DNA of 21,080 bases from an uncultured Clostridia bacterium (GCA_937902305.1 CALDHV010000057.1:1-21080); one strand, 5' to 3'; counted from the first letter of the stretch, positions 1 to 6,648 are shown. Numbers and translations are program-made. The notes: a model not told the origin generated them from the letters alone.

Positions 1-1
1 C

Positions 2-271
2 GTTGTGCTGGATGCCGACCTGTCCAACGCCACGATGAGCAAGTTCTTCGCCGCCGAATTCCCTGAGCGGTTCTTCAACTGCGGCATTGCCGAATGCAAC
101 ATGGTCGGCATCGCCGCCGGCATCATCACGGTACTGGTGCGGCACCACGGGCTGTGGTCGGAGGGCACCGCCCTCGGCGTATTTGCCGCAGAGGTGTTGG
201 CGTTTGGCTATCCGTGGCTGAAAAGCGGCATTATCACCGTCATCCGGCGAACAAAAACAAAAAATATGTGA
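2..271 (+). CDS. Left-truncated transketolase C-terminal-half fragment joined to an unrelated tail
   Basis: The frame is open at the left edge and ends at TGA 269-271. The first ~40 residues match the start of the transketolase pyrimidine-binding domain (C-terminal subunit of split transketolases): VVLDADLS, then FPERFFNCGIAE and NMVGIAAG. After about base 122 the expected continuation (the FAMFAAGRAFEQIR-like helix) is missing. Instead there is a hydrophobic stretch containing GLWSEGTALGVFAAEVLAFG and a short basic end. That tail resembles the last membrane segments of MATE-type transporters, which is a weak impression only. The product cannot be a working transketolase. It could be a natural deletion fusion, a decayed gene, or an assembly join at a contig edge. 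Confidence is good for the transketolase-like part and low for the origin of the tail. Confidence 0.5.
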   Translation, partial: VVLDADLSNATMSKFFAAEFPERFFNCGIAECNMVGIAAGIITVLVRHHGLWSEGTALGVFAAEVLAFGYPWLKSGIITVIRRTKTKNM

Positions 272-277
272 TTTTTC

Positions 278-297
278 GGAAAAATTGCGATTTTTCC
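278..297. other. AT-rich hairpin just upstream of the typA promoter
   Basis: A perfect 8-bp inverted repeat (GGAAAAAT, loop TGCG, ATTTTTCC) lies between the upstream stop codon at 269-271 and the typA -35 box at 298. It could act as a weak terminator for the preceding frame. The stem is AT-rich and lacks a clean T-run, so this is tentative. Confidence 0.3.
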
Positions 298-326
298 TTG
301 TCGTCGCGGCAAAAATATGCTATAGT
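298..326 (+). promoter_or_regulatory. Probable sigma-A promoter of typA
   Basis: A -35 TTGTCG (298-303) and a -10 TATAGT (321-326) are separated by 17 bp. TG at 318-319 makes it an extended -10. It is the only good candidate in the gap before typA, and a purine-rich AAGGAAAG ribosome site follows just before the ATG at 362. Confidence 0.65.
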
Positions 327-361
327 GATAAGGTTGTAAAATAAAGGAAAGAAGCGTTTGT

Positions 362-2191
362 ATGAGTACAAGAGATAATCTGCGCAATGTGGCGATCATC
401 GCCCACGTCGATCACGGCAAAACGACGCTGGTCGATCAGCTCCTGCATCAAAGCGGCACCTTCCGCGAAAATGAGCAGGTTGCCGACCGCGTGATGGACT
501 CCGGCGACCTCGAGCGGGAGCGCGGCATCACAATTTTGTCCAAAAACACCTCGGTGCATTACAAAGACACCAAGATCAATATTGTGGATACCCCCGGACA
601 CGCCGATTTCGGCGGCGAGGTAGAGCGCATCTTGATGATGGTGGACGGCGTTCTGTTGCTGGTGGACGCGTTTGAGGGCTGTATGCCGCAGACACGCTTT
701 GTACTGAAAAAGGCGCTCTCCCTCGGCAAACGCCCGGTCGTGGTCATCAACAAGATCGACCGCGACGGCGCCCGCCCAGAGGAGGTCATCGATGAGCTGA
801 TCGACCTGTTTATCGAGCTTGGCGCGGACGAGGATCAGTTGGATTTCCCGGTGGTCTATGCCTCCGGGCGCAGTGGCTATGCGTCGCTTGACCCGACCGC
901 CCGTACCGGCGATATGCGCCCGCTGTTTGAGGCGATCCTGCAATATGTTCCCGCGCCGGAGGGCGAGCCGAACGACCCGTTGCAGATCCTTTTCTCCAAC
1001 ATCGACTATGATGACTATGTGGGGCGCATCGGTGTCGGGCGGGTCGAGCGCGGCTCGGTGCGCAACGGGCAGGTCGTGACGATCTGCAAGCGGGACGGCT
1101 CCACCCAAACCGCCCGCATCGGCAAGCTGTTCCAGTTTGAGGGCTTACAGCGCAAGGAGTGCGACACCGCATCAATCGGCGATCTGGTCGCCGTGACCGG
1201 CATCGCCGATCTCAATATCGGCGAGACCGCCTGCGACCCCGAGCACGTCGAGGCGTTGCCGTTTGTGCATATCGACGAGCCGACCATTTCGATGAATTTC
1301 ATCGTCAATAACAGCCCCTTTGCCGGGCAGGACGGCAAATATGTCACCTCCCGCAACCTGCGCGATCGCCTTTTTAAGGAGGTCGAGACGAACGTCAGTA
1401 TGCGGGTGGAGGAGACCGAGACCACCGATTCGTTCAAGGTCTCCGGACGCGGCGAATTGAGCCTGTCCATCCTCATCGAAACGATGCGGCGGCAGGGATA
1501 TGAGTTTGCGGTCAGCCGTCCGCAGGTCATCTACAAGGAGGGCGCCAACGGCGAGCGGCTGGAGCCGATCGAGCTGTTGGTCATCGAGGTGCCGGAGCAA
1601 TATGTCGGCGCGGTGATGGAGCGGCTCGGCTCACGCAAGGCGGAGATCATCAATATGGGCACCCGCGATACCGGGGTCAGCCATCTGGAGTTCCGCATCC
1701 CGTCCCGCGGGCTGATGGGCTACCGTCAGCAGTTCCTCACCGATACCAACGGCAACGGCATTATGAACAGCGTTTTTGACGGCTACGAGCCGTTCAAGGG
1801 CGAAATCCCCCAGCGGGTGCAGGGATCGCTCATCGTACACGAGACGGGCGAAAGCTGTGCCTACGGTCTGTGGAATGCGCAGGATCGCGGCAATCTGTTC
1901 ATCGGACCGGGCGTGCCGGTCTATGAGGGTATGATCGTCGGCGAGTCGCCGAAGGATGAGGATATTGTCGTCAACGTCTGCAAGAAGAAGCACGCCACCA
2001 ACACCCGCGCATCCGGCTCGGACGAGGCGTTGCGGCTGGTGCCGCCGACGGTGCTGAGCCTTGAGCAGTCGCTGGAGTTCATCAACGACGACGAGCTGGT
2101 GGAGGTCACGCCGAAGACCATCCGTCTGCGCAAGCGCATCCTGTCGAAGGAACTGCGGATGAAAGCCGAAGCCCGCCAAAAGCACGGCTGA
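362..2191 (+). CDS. typA: Ribosome-associated GTPase TypA/BipA
   Basis: This is a translational GTPase of the EF-G/LepA superfamily that binds 70S ribosomes and supports ribosome assembly and stress or low-temperature growth. The 609 residues match the usual family length. The GTP-binding motifs are intact: AHVDHGKT (14-21), switch I RGITI (54-58), DTPGH (76-80) and NKID (130-133). They are followed by a beta-barrel domain, EF-G-like domains (including the GRGELSLSILIETMRR segment) and the basic TypA-specific C-terminal domain ending in RKRILSKELRMKAEARQK. The ATG is preceded by AAGGAAAG at a usable distance. The gene is monocistronic: its own promoter lies upstream and a hairpin terminator directly downstream. 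Nothing in the sequence looks damaged. Confidence 0.96.
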   Translation: MSTRDNLRNVAIIAHVDHGKTTLVDQLLHQSGTFRENEQVADRVMDSGDLERERGITILSKNTSVHYKDTKINIVDTPGHADFGGEVERILMMVDGVLLLVDAFEGCMPQTRFVLKKALSLGKRPVVVINKIDRDGARPEEVIDELIDLFIELGADEDQLDFPVVYASGRSGYASLDPTARTGDMRPLFEAILQYVPAPEGEPNDPLQILFSNIDYDDYVGRIGVGRVERGSVRNGQVVTICKRDGSTQTARIGKLFQFEGLQRKECDTASIGDLVAVTGIADLNIGETACDPEHVEALPFVHIDEPTISMNFIVNNSPFAGQDGKYVTSRNLRDRLFKEVETNVSMRVEETETTDSFKVSGRGELSLSILIETMRRQGYEFAVSRPQVIYKEGANGERLEPIELLVIEVPEQYVGAVMERLGSRKAEIINMGTRDTGVSHLEFRIPSRGLMGYRQQFLTDTNGNGIMNSVFDGYEPFKGEIPQRVQGSLIVHETGESCAYGLWNAQDRGNLFIGPGVPVYEGMIVGESPKDEDIVVNVCKKKHATNTRASGSDEALRLVPPTVLSLEQSLEFINDDELVEVTPKTIRLRKRILSKELRMKAEARQKHG

Positions 2192-2202
2192 TACGATGCA
2201 AA

Positions 2203-2245
2203 ACCCGGAGTAGAAATTGCTACGTTTCTACTCCGGGTATATTTT
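2203..2245 (+). terminator. Intrinsic terminator after typA
   Basis: A perfect 14-bp inverted repeat (2203-2216 and 2225-2238, arm ACCCGGAGTAGAAA) with an 8-nt loop begins 11 bp after the typA stop. It is followed by an interrupted T-rich tail (ATATTTT). The stem is strong and the tail modest. Confidence 0.75.
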
Positions 2246-2331
2246 CGGGCGCCATATTCCATACGTATAAGCCAATATACCCTTTCTCTGCTTTCTGCCG
2301 TCAAAATCAACACCGAATTGCAAAAAAGGGC

Positions 2332-2360
2332 TTGACAAAGACGGCGCGGGGGTGTATAAT
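2332..2360 (+). promoter_or_regulatory. Consensus sigma-A promoter of the ylxM-ffh operon
   Basis: A perfect -35 TTGACA (2332-2337) and a perfect -10 TATAAT (2355-2360) are separated by 17 bp. This is the most canonical promoter in the window, as expected for an SRP and ribosomal protein operon. Transcription should start near 2367. Confidence 0.9.
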
Positions 2361-2363
2361 GCC

Positions 2364-2384
2364 TGTAAAGTAAAAAACTTTACA
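2364..2384. promoter_or_regulatory. 21-bp palindrome over the ylxM transcription start, candidate operator
   Basis: Perfect 8-bp arms TGTAAAGT and ACTTTACA flank a 5-bp A-only centre. The palindrome begins 3 bp after the -10 box and ends just before the ylxM ribosome site (AGAGGG, about 2387-2392). Its position fits a repressor site. Because the left arm straddles the likely +1, only part of it would be in the RNA, so a DNA operator is more likely than an RNA hairpin. The regulator is unknown; autoregulation by YlxM is a guess. Confidence 0.5.
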
Positions 2385-2400
2385 GAGAGAGGGCGCGACG

Positions 2401-2769
2401 TTGGGCAAAAACTTGGAAATGGCGATTTTGCTGGATTTCTATGGCGATATGCTGACCGATAAACAACGGGATATGGTGGATTACTACTACAATGACGATC
2501 TCTCTCTGTCGGAGATCGCGGATAACGAGGGTATCACCCGCCAGGGTGTGCGCGACGCGATCAAGCGCGCCGAAGCTCAGATGCTCGAGATGGAGGAGCG
2601 GCTCGGGCTGTCCCGCCGGTTCCGCCGCATTTGCGAGGATGCCCGGCAGATCGCCGCACTCGCCGATGAGATCCGCGCCGAATGTTCCTTCCCCGGCGCG
2701 CCGACCGATCTCGCACAGCGCGCACAGCAGATCGTCGCGCTGGCAGGCAAGCTCCAGAACGAAGACTGA
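2401..2769 (+). CDS. ylxM: YlxM family (UPF0122) HTH protein, SRP operon accessory factor
   Basis: This small acidic protein has a sigma-region-4-like helix-turn-helix (about residues 34-59, around LSLSEIADNEGITRQGVRDA). The family is almost always encoded directly before ffh in Firmicutes. YlxM has been linked to SRP function, but its exact role is not settled. It has 122 residues, close to the normal ~110, with a conserved start pattern (LLDFYGDMLTDKQRDMVDYYYNDDLS). The start codon is TTG, chosen because AGAGGG lies 8 nt upstream and the alignment begins there. ffh follows after a 38-bp gap, so the two are probably cotranscribed. Confidence 0.92.
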   Translation: MGKNLEMAILLDFYGDMLTDKQRDMVDYYYNDDLSLSEIADNEGITRQGVRDAIKRAEAQMLEMEERLGLSRRFRRICEDARQIAALADEIRAECSFPGAPTDLAQRAQQIVALAGKLQNED

Positions 2770-2807
2770 TTTTCCCCGTCCCCGACAGAAAAGGCAGGTG
2801 ATCCCGG

Positions 2808-4193
2808 ATGGCATTTGAAGGCTTGAGCGAAAAGCTCGCCGCATCGTTTAAGAAATTACGCAATAAAGGCAAGCTCAGCGAAGCGGATGTCCGCGATGCG
2901 ATGCGGGAGGTGCGGCTTGCCCTGCTGGAGGCAGACGTCAACTATAAGGTCGCCAAGGATTTCACCAATAAGGTGGTGGAGGCGGCAGTCGGCGCCAAGG
3001 TAATGGAAAGCCTCACCCCGGCGCAAATGGTCATCAAGATCGTCAACGACCAGCTCACCGAGCTGATGGGCGGCGAAGCGACTGCACTGGTACGCGCCAA
3101 CCGCCCGCCGAGCGTTATTCTGATGTGCGGCTTGCAGGGCTCGGGTAAAACGACCCACAGCGCCAAGCTCGCCAAGTGGCTCAAATCCAAGGGCTACCGC
3201 CCGATGCTGGTCGCCTGCGACGTGTACCGTCCCGCCGCCATCGAACAGCTCAAGGTGGTCGGTGACAAAGCGGGTGTCCCGGTGTTCGAGATGGGCACTG
3301 CCGATCCCGTCGATATTGCACGCGCCGCGGTGTCCCATGCCCGCGACCATGGCAATGACTATGTCATCCTCGATACCGCCGGTCGGTTGCATATCGACGA
3401 GGTATTGATGGAGGAGCTGAAAAACATCCGCACGGCGGTCACGCCGACCGATATACTGCTGGTGGTCGATGCAATGACCGGTCAGGACGCGGTCAATGTC
3501 GCCGCCTCGTTCAATGAGGCGCTGGGCATCACCGGCGTCATACTGACCAAGCTCGACGGCGATACCCGCGGCGGCGCGGCGCTCAGCGTGCGCGCGGTCA
3601 CCGGACAGCCGATCAAGTTTGCCGGCATGGGCGAAAAGCTGGATGACCTCGAGGTATTCCACCCCGATCGGATGGCATCGCGTATCCTCGGTATGGGGGA
3701 CGTGATGAGCCTGATCGAAAAGGCGGAGCAGCAGGTCAGCGACAAGGAAGCCGAGGAGCTGGCAAAAAAGCTCCAGGCGGACAAGTTTGACCTCAACGAT
3801 CTACTGGAGCAATTCCGCCAGATACAGAAAATGGGCGACATCAAGTCGATGCTCGGGATGATCCCGGGTATGGGCAAGCAGCTCAAGGATGTGGAGATCG
3901 ACCCGCGTCAATTTGATCGGATCGAGGCGATCATTCTGTCGATGACCGCCGCCGAACGCAAAAAACCGGACATCATCAACCCATCGCGCAAGCGGCGTAT
4001 CGCCGCCGGATGCGGTCAGCGGGTGGAGGATGTCAACCGTCTGCTCAAGCAGTATGACTCCATGCGCCAGCTGATGAAGCAGATGAAGCGGATGAACAAA
4101 AAGGGCGGTCGCGGCGTAGGCTTCCCCGGTATGGGCGGTATGGGAGGCTTCCCCGGTATGGGCGGCATGAATAAGGGCCGTTTCGGATTTTGA
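2808..4193 (+). CDS. ffh: Signal recognition particle GTPase Ffh (SRP54)
   Basis: Ffh is the protein subunit of the SRP. It binds signal sequences and 4.5S/6S SRP RNA and docks with FtsY for cotranslational membrane insertion. The order is N domain (about 1-95), G domain with GLQGSGKTT (108-116), DTAGRL (189-194) and TKLDGD (247-252), then a methionine-rich M domain from about 300 with the RNA-binding SRKRRIAAGCG segment. The tail from about 440 is a Gly/Met repeat (FPGMGGMGG), common in clostridial Ffh. The 461 residues are normal. AGGTGAT lies 5 nt before the ATG. It is followed at 63 bp by rpsP; the gap holds only a weak hairpin (4196-4215) without a T-run. Confidence 0.97.
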   Translation: MAFEGLSEKLAASFKKLRNKGKLSEADVRDAMREVRLALLEADVNYKVAKDFTNKVVEAAVGAKVMESLTPAQMVIKIVNDQLTELMGGEATALVRANRPPSVILMCGLQGSGKTTHSAKLAKWLKSKGYRPMLVACDVYRPAAIEQLKVVGDKAGVPVFEMGTADPVDIARAAVSHARDHGNDYVILDTAGRLHIDEVLMEELKNIRTAVTPTDILLVVDAMTGQDAVNVAASFNEALGITGVILTKLDGDTRGGAALSVRAVTGQPIKFAGMGEKLDDLEVFHPDRMASRILGMGDVMSLIEKAEQQVSDKEAEELAKKLQADKFDLNDLLEQFRQIQKMGDIKSMLGMIPGMGKQLKDVEIDPRQFDRIEAIILSMTAAERKKPDIINPSRKRRIAAGCGQRVEDVNRLLKQYDSMRQLMKQMKRMNKKGGRGVGFPGMGGMGGFPGMGGMNKGRFGF

Positions 4194-4256
4194 TTCAATC
4201 CATCGCTGATGGTTGGATATATGAAATTGTTCATTTTATTTTGGAGGTAATGTTCT

Positions 4257-4502
4257 ATGGCAGTCAAGATTCGTCTGCGCCGCACCGGCGCAAAGAAAGC
4301 CCCGTCTTATCGCGTGGTCGTAGCGGATTCCCGCTATCCCCGTGACGGTCGTTTCATTGAGGAGATCGGATACTACGATCCGCTGCAGGATCCGGTCGTC
4401 ATCAAGATCGACGCCGAAAAGGCGGCAAACTGGATCGCTAACGGCGCCCAGCCGACCGATACCGTCAAGGCTTTGCTGAAAAAAGCCGGTATCGAGAAAT
4501 AA
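4257..4502 (+). CDS. rpsP: 30S ribosomal protein S16
   Basis: S16 binds 16S rRNA early in assembly of the 30S body. The 81 residues are normal and begin with the family signature MAVKIRLRRTGAKKAPSYR, followed by VVADSRYPRDGRFIEEIGYYDP. A very strong GGAGGT (4243-4248) lies 8 nt before the ATG. It sits in the classical ffh-rpsP-khpA order, with khpA starting 20 bp after its stop. Confidence 0.97.
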   Translation: MAVKIRLRRTGAKKAPSYRVVVADSRYPRDGRFIEEIGYYDPLQDPVVIKIDAEKAANWIANGAQPTDTVKALLKKAGIEK

Positions 4503-4522
4503 TCGCAAACGGAGTAAAAAAG

Positions 4523-4756
4523 ATGAAAGAGCTTTTGTTGACCATTGCGCGCGGATTGGTGGAAACGCCGGATGCCGTTACGATCGACGAGGATGCCCCC
4601 TTGGAGGACGGCACGGTGGTATTCCACCTGCACGTCGCACCGGATGATATGGGCAGAGTGATCGGCAAGCAGGGACGCATCGCCAAGGCGATGCGCACGG
4701 TGATGCGCGCCGCCGCTACCCGTCAGAACGCCAAGGTCGCGGTGGAAATCGACTAA
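4523..4756 (+). CDS. khpA: KH-domain RNA-binding protein KhpA (YlqC family)
   Basis: This 77-residue protein has a single KH domain and a GxxG RNA-contact loop (GKQG, residues 48-51) in the context GRVIGKQGRIAKAMRTVMRAA. KhpA works with KhpB/Jag/EloR in RNA binding and, in streptococci and relatives, affects control of cell elongation and division. Its place after rpsP is conserved in Firmicutes. GGAG (4511-4514) precedes the ATG. In Bacillus subtilis ylqD follows this gene; here no such gene is present and the next 139 bp hold a structured region and a terminator. Confidence 0.93.
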   Translation: MKELLLTIARGLVETPDAVTIDEDAPLEDGTVVFHLHVAPDDMGRVIGKQGRIAKAMRTVMRAAATRQNAKVAVEID

Positions 4757-4823
4757 AGGGCACCTCTGAAAAACCTCTGTGTGATTTGAACACACCGTAT
4801 TTTCATAGGTTGCCTGAAACAGT
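4757..4823 (+). promoter_or_regulatory. Structured leader-like segment between khpA and rimM
   Basis: This block has three linked pairing options. GTGTG (4779-4783) pairs with CACAC (4791-4795). AACCTCT (4772-4778) pairs 6 of 7 with ATAGGTT (4805-4811), extending the first helix. GGCACCT (4759-4765) can instead pair, with one bulge, with AGGTTGCC (4807-4814). CCTCTG occurs twice, at 4763-4768 and 4774-4779. Two left arms competing for one right arm, immediately before a terminator, resemble an attenuator, but no known riboswitch or protein leader is recognised. It could also be a remnant of a small repeat element. Confidence 0.4.
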
Positions 4824-4867
4824 CGGGGCTGTTGCCGGGATGACCCGCAACAGCCCCGGTGTTTTTT
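4824..4867 (+). terminator. Strong intrinsic terminator inside the operon, before rimM
   Basis: A perfect 12-bp stem CGGGGCTGTTGC (4824-4835) pairs with 4847-4858. An inner GGG/CCC (4837-4839 and 4844-4846) adds to the stem, and TTTTTT (4862-4867) follows. Only 28 bp separate the T-run from the rimM start, and no promoter is seen there, so rimM-trmD probably depends on readthrough or regulated antitermination. Confidence 0.88.
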
Positions 4868-4895
4868 AGGATGATAACAGCAAGGAGGGATCGGT

Positions 4896-5402
4896 ATGCC
4901 GGAAAAACCGTTTTTGGAGGCAGGGCAGATCGTTGCGACCCACGGGGTGCGCGGCGAGGTACGGGTACAGCCGTGGTGCGATTCGGCACAGCAGTTTGCC
5001 GCGTGGAAGCGGCTGTATTGGGACGCCGACGGCAAAAAACCGGTCAAGGTGCGCTCCCGCGCCCACAACCAAATGGCGCTGACCGCCATCGACGGCATCA
5101 CGACGGTGGAGCAGGCGGCACCTCTGCGCGGCAGGATGCTGTATGTTGACCGCCGGGACATCCGTCTGCCGGAGGGGCGGCATTTTGTGCAAGACCTCAT
5201 CGGTCTGCGAGTGCTGGACGCCGACACCGGGGAGCAATACGGCACGCTGACCGAGGTCAGCCAAACCGGCTCCAACGCGGTCTACCATATGGCGACGCCG
5301 AACGGCGAGGTGCTGATCCCCGCCATTCCGTCGGTCGTCATATCCATCGACACGAAAGAGGATACTCTGCTATTGCGCCCGATGGAGGGACTTTTCGAAT
5401 GA
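4896..5402 (+). CDS. rimM: Ribosome maturation factor RimM
   Basis: RimM helps assemble the 30S head domain through S19 and 16S rRNA. The N-terminal RimM barrel carries GQIVATHGVRGEVRV (about residues 10-24), and the C-terminal PRC-barrel contains DLIGLRVLDADTGEQYG and the closing IPAIPSVVISID segment. The 168 residues are typical. AAGGAGGGA (4882-4890) lies 5 nt before the ATG. Its stop codon overlaps the trmD start as ATGA, so the two are translationally coupled, as in many bacteria. A strong terminator just upstream separates it from khpA. Confidence 0.95.
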   Translation: MPEKPFLEAGQIVATHGVRGEVRVQPWCDSAQQFAAWKRLYWDADGKKPVKVRSRAHNQMALTAIDGITTVEQAAPLRGRMLYVDRRDIRLPEGRHFVQDLIGLRVLDADTGEQYGTLTEVSQTGSNAVYHMATPNGEVLIPAIPSVVISIDTKEDTLLLRPMEGLFE

Positions 5403-6133
5403 GATTTGACATTATGACCCTGTTCCCGGATATGTTTGCACCGGTTTTCGGCGAAAGCATCCTCGGCAGGGCGCAGGAAAAGGGTTTGCTGGAAATGCAC
5501 TGCCATCAGATCCGGGAATATACAAAAAACAAGCAGATGCAGGTGGACGACTACCCCTACGGCGGCGGCATGGGCATGGTGATGTTCCCCCAGCCGATCG
5601 CGGACTGCTTCCGCGCGATCTGCGACGAGGTGGGCTACCGCCCGCACCTCATCTATATGTCCCCGCAAGGGAAAACGTTGACCCAACAGCGCGCCAAGGA
5701 ATTGGCACAGCTGCCGGGGCTGTGCATCCTGTGCGGGCACTATGAGGGCGTGGATGAGCGGGTGCTGGACGCGCTGGTGGATGAGCAGATCTCGGTCGGA
5801 GACTATGTGCTGACCGGCGGCGAGATCCCCGCTATGGCGCTGGTGGACTGCGTATCCCGGATGATCCCCGGCGTGCTGGCGGACGAGATATGCTTTACCG
5901 AGGAAAGCCACTTTTCCGGTCTGCTGGAATACCCGCAGTACACCCGCCCGGCGGAATGGGAGGGGCGTGCCGTGCCGGAGATACTGCTGTCCGGTCATCA
6001 CGCCAATATCGCCGCATGGCGGCGGAGCCGGGCGCTGGAGCGCACCCTCCGTCTGCGCCCGGATATGCTGGAAAATGCGGAACTGACCCCAGAGGATGAG
6101 CGCATTTTGGCGGAGTTGAAACAGAAGATATAG
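5399..6133 (+). CDS. trmD: tRNA (guanine-N1)-methyltransferase TrmD
   Basis: TrmD uses S-adenosylmethionine to make m1G37 next to the anticodon and so prevents +1 frameshifting. It is a SPOUT-class trefoil-knot enzyme that works as a dimer. Visible motifs are DYPYGGGMGMVM (51-62), CGHYEGVDERV (112-122), SVGDYVLTGGE (132-142) and SRMIPGVL with the conserved Arg154. The 244 residues are normal. By counting from Arg154, the position of the proposed catalytic Asp169 is Glu here (TEESHFSGLLEYPQYTRP). Glu may be normal in Clostridia, but this was not checked. The start overlaps the rimM stop by 4 bp. No rplS gene follows, although that gene often does. Confidence 0.96.
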   Translation: MRFDIMTLFPDMFAPVFGESILGRAQEKGLLEMHCHQIREYTKNKQMQVDDYPYGGGMGMVMFPQPIADCFRAICDEVGYRPHLIYMSPQGKTLTQQRAKELAQLPGLCILCGHYEGVDERVLDALVDEQISVGDYVLTGGEIPAMALVDCVSRMIPGVLADEICFTEESHFSGLLEYPQYTRPAEWEGRAVPEILLSGHHANIAAWRRSRALERTLRLRPDMLENAELTPEDERILAELKQKI

Positions 6134-6238
6134 CTAAATCCTATTCACCGTTTTGTGCATCTTGACGAAACAACCCCTGCTTTTTTGACCCAAAATCGGG
6201 CAGTCAACCAAACTTGTGGATAGAACACCGAAAATGGA

Positions 6239-6266
6239 TTGACTATAGCCGTTTTTGTGCTATAAT
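6239..6266 (+). promoter_or_regulatory. Probable sigma-A promoter of the HPr gene
   Basis: A -35 TTGACT (6239-6244) and a perfect -10 TATAAT (6261-6266) are spaced 16 bp apart, with TG at 6258-6259 giving an extended -10. It implies a leader of roughly 50 nt before the HPr start. The rest of the 190-bp gap after trmD (6134-6238) holds no gene and no convincing terminator. Confidence 0.82.
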
Positions 6267-6324
6267 GGTAGTGAAGAAGTAGGAGAGAGATAATCCCTCA
6301 TGTTGCAGAAAAGGAGAGGTCGGT

Positions 6325-6588
6325 ATGTTCGTTAAAGATGTTTTGGTACAAAATCAGGTTGGTTTGCACGCTCGTCCTGCAACCTTTTTCATTCAGAAGG
6401 CGAATGAGTTCAAGTCGTCGATCTGGGTAGAGAAAGAGGAGCGTCGTGTCAACGCCAAGAGCCTCCTGGGAGTTCTCTCGCTGGGAATTGTCGGCAATAC
6501 CTCCATTCGCATTTTAGCAGACGGCGCGGATGAGGAGCAGGCGGTCGAGGCGCTGGTCAAGCTGGTGGAATCCGGCTTTACCGAGTGA
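6325..6588 (+). CDS. ptsH: Phosphocarrier protein HPr (PTS)
   Basis: HPr carries phosphate from enzyme I to sugar-specific EIIA components of the phosphotransferase system. The 87 residues fit the family. The active-site His15 is present in VGLHARPA (12-19), and the regulatory Ser46 is in VNAKSLLGVLSL (42-53). In Firmicutes that serine is phosphorylated by HPr kinase for CcpA-type catabolite control, so this is HPr rather than Crh, which lacks His15. AAGGAGAGG (6311-6319) precedes the ATG. It has its own promoter and a terminator downstream. No enzyme I gene is adjacent, and other HPr paralogues may exist in the genome. Confidence 0.95.
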   Translation: MFVKDVLVQNQVGLHARPATFFIQKANEFKSSIWVEKEERRVNAKSLLGVLSLGIVGNTSIRILADGADEEQAVEALVKLVESGFTE

Positions 6589-6609
6589 GCCGTTATATAT
6601 CGGTATGAC

Positions 6610-6648
6610 AATCGCCCGATCGGTTACGGTCGGGCGATTTATCTTTAC
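6610..6648 (+). terminator. Intrinsic terminator after ptsH
   Basis: A perfect 10-bp stem AATCGCCCGA (6610-6619) pairs with TCGGGCGATT (6630-6639), followed by TTTATCTTT. It starts 22 bp after the ptsH stop. Confidence 0.78.

Noticed and set aside
320..1108. A 262-codon open frame antisense to typA
   Set aside because: It lies opposite the highly conserved GTPase domain of TypA. Its composition is typical of an antisense shadow, and it has no ribosome site or known family.
4196..4215. Hairpin CAATCCATC/GATGGTTG between ffh and rpsP as a terminator
   Set aside because: It has a bulge, a 3-nt loop and no T-run, and the genes belong to one conserved operon.
6215..6223. TGTGGATAG, the complement of a DnaA box with one mismatch, just upstream of the HPr promoter
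   Set aside because: It is a single isolated near-match with no cluster of boxes, no AT-rich unwinding element and no dnaA or dnaN nearby.
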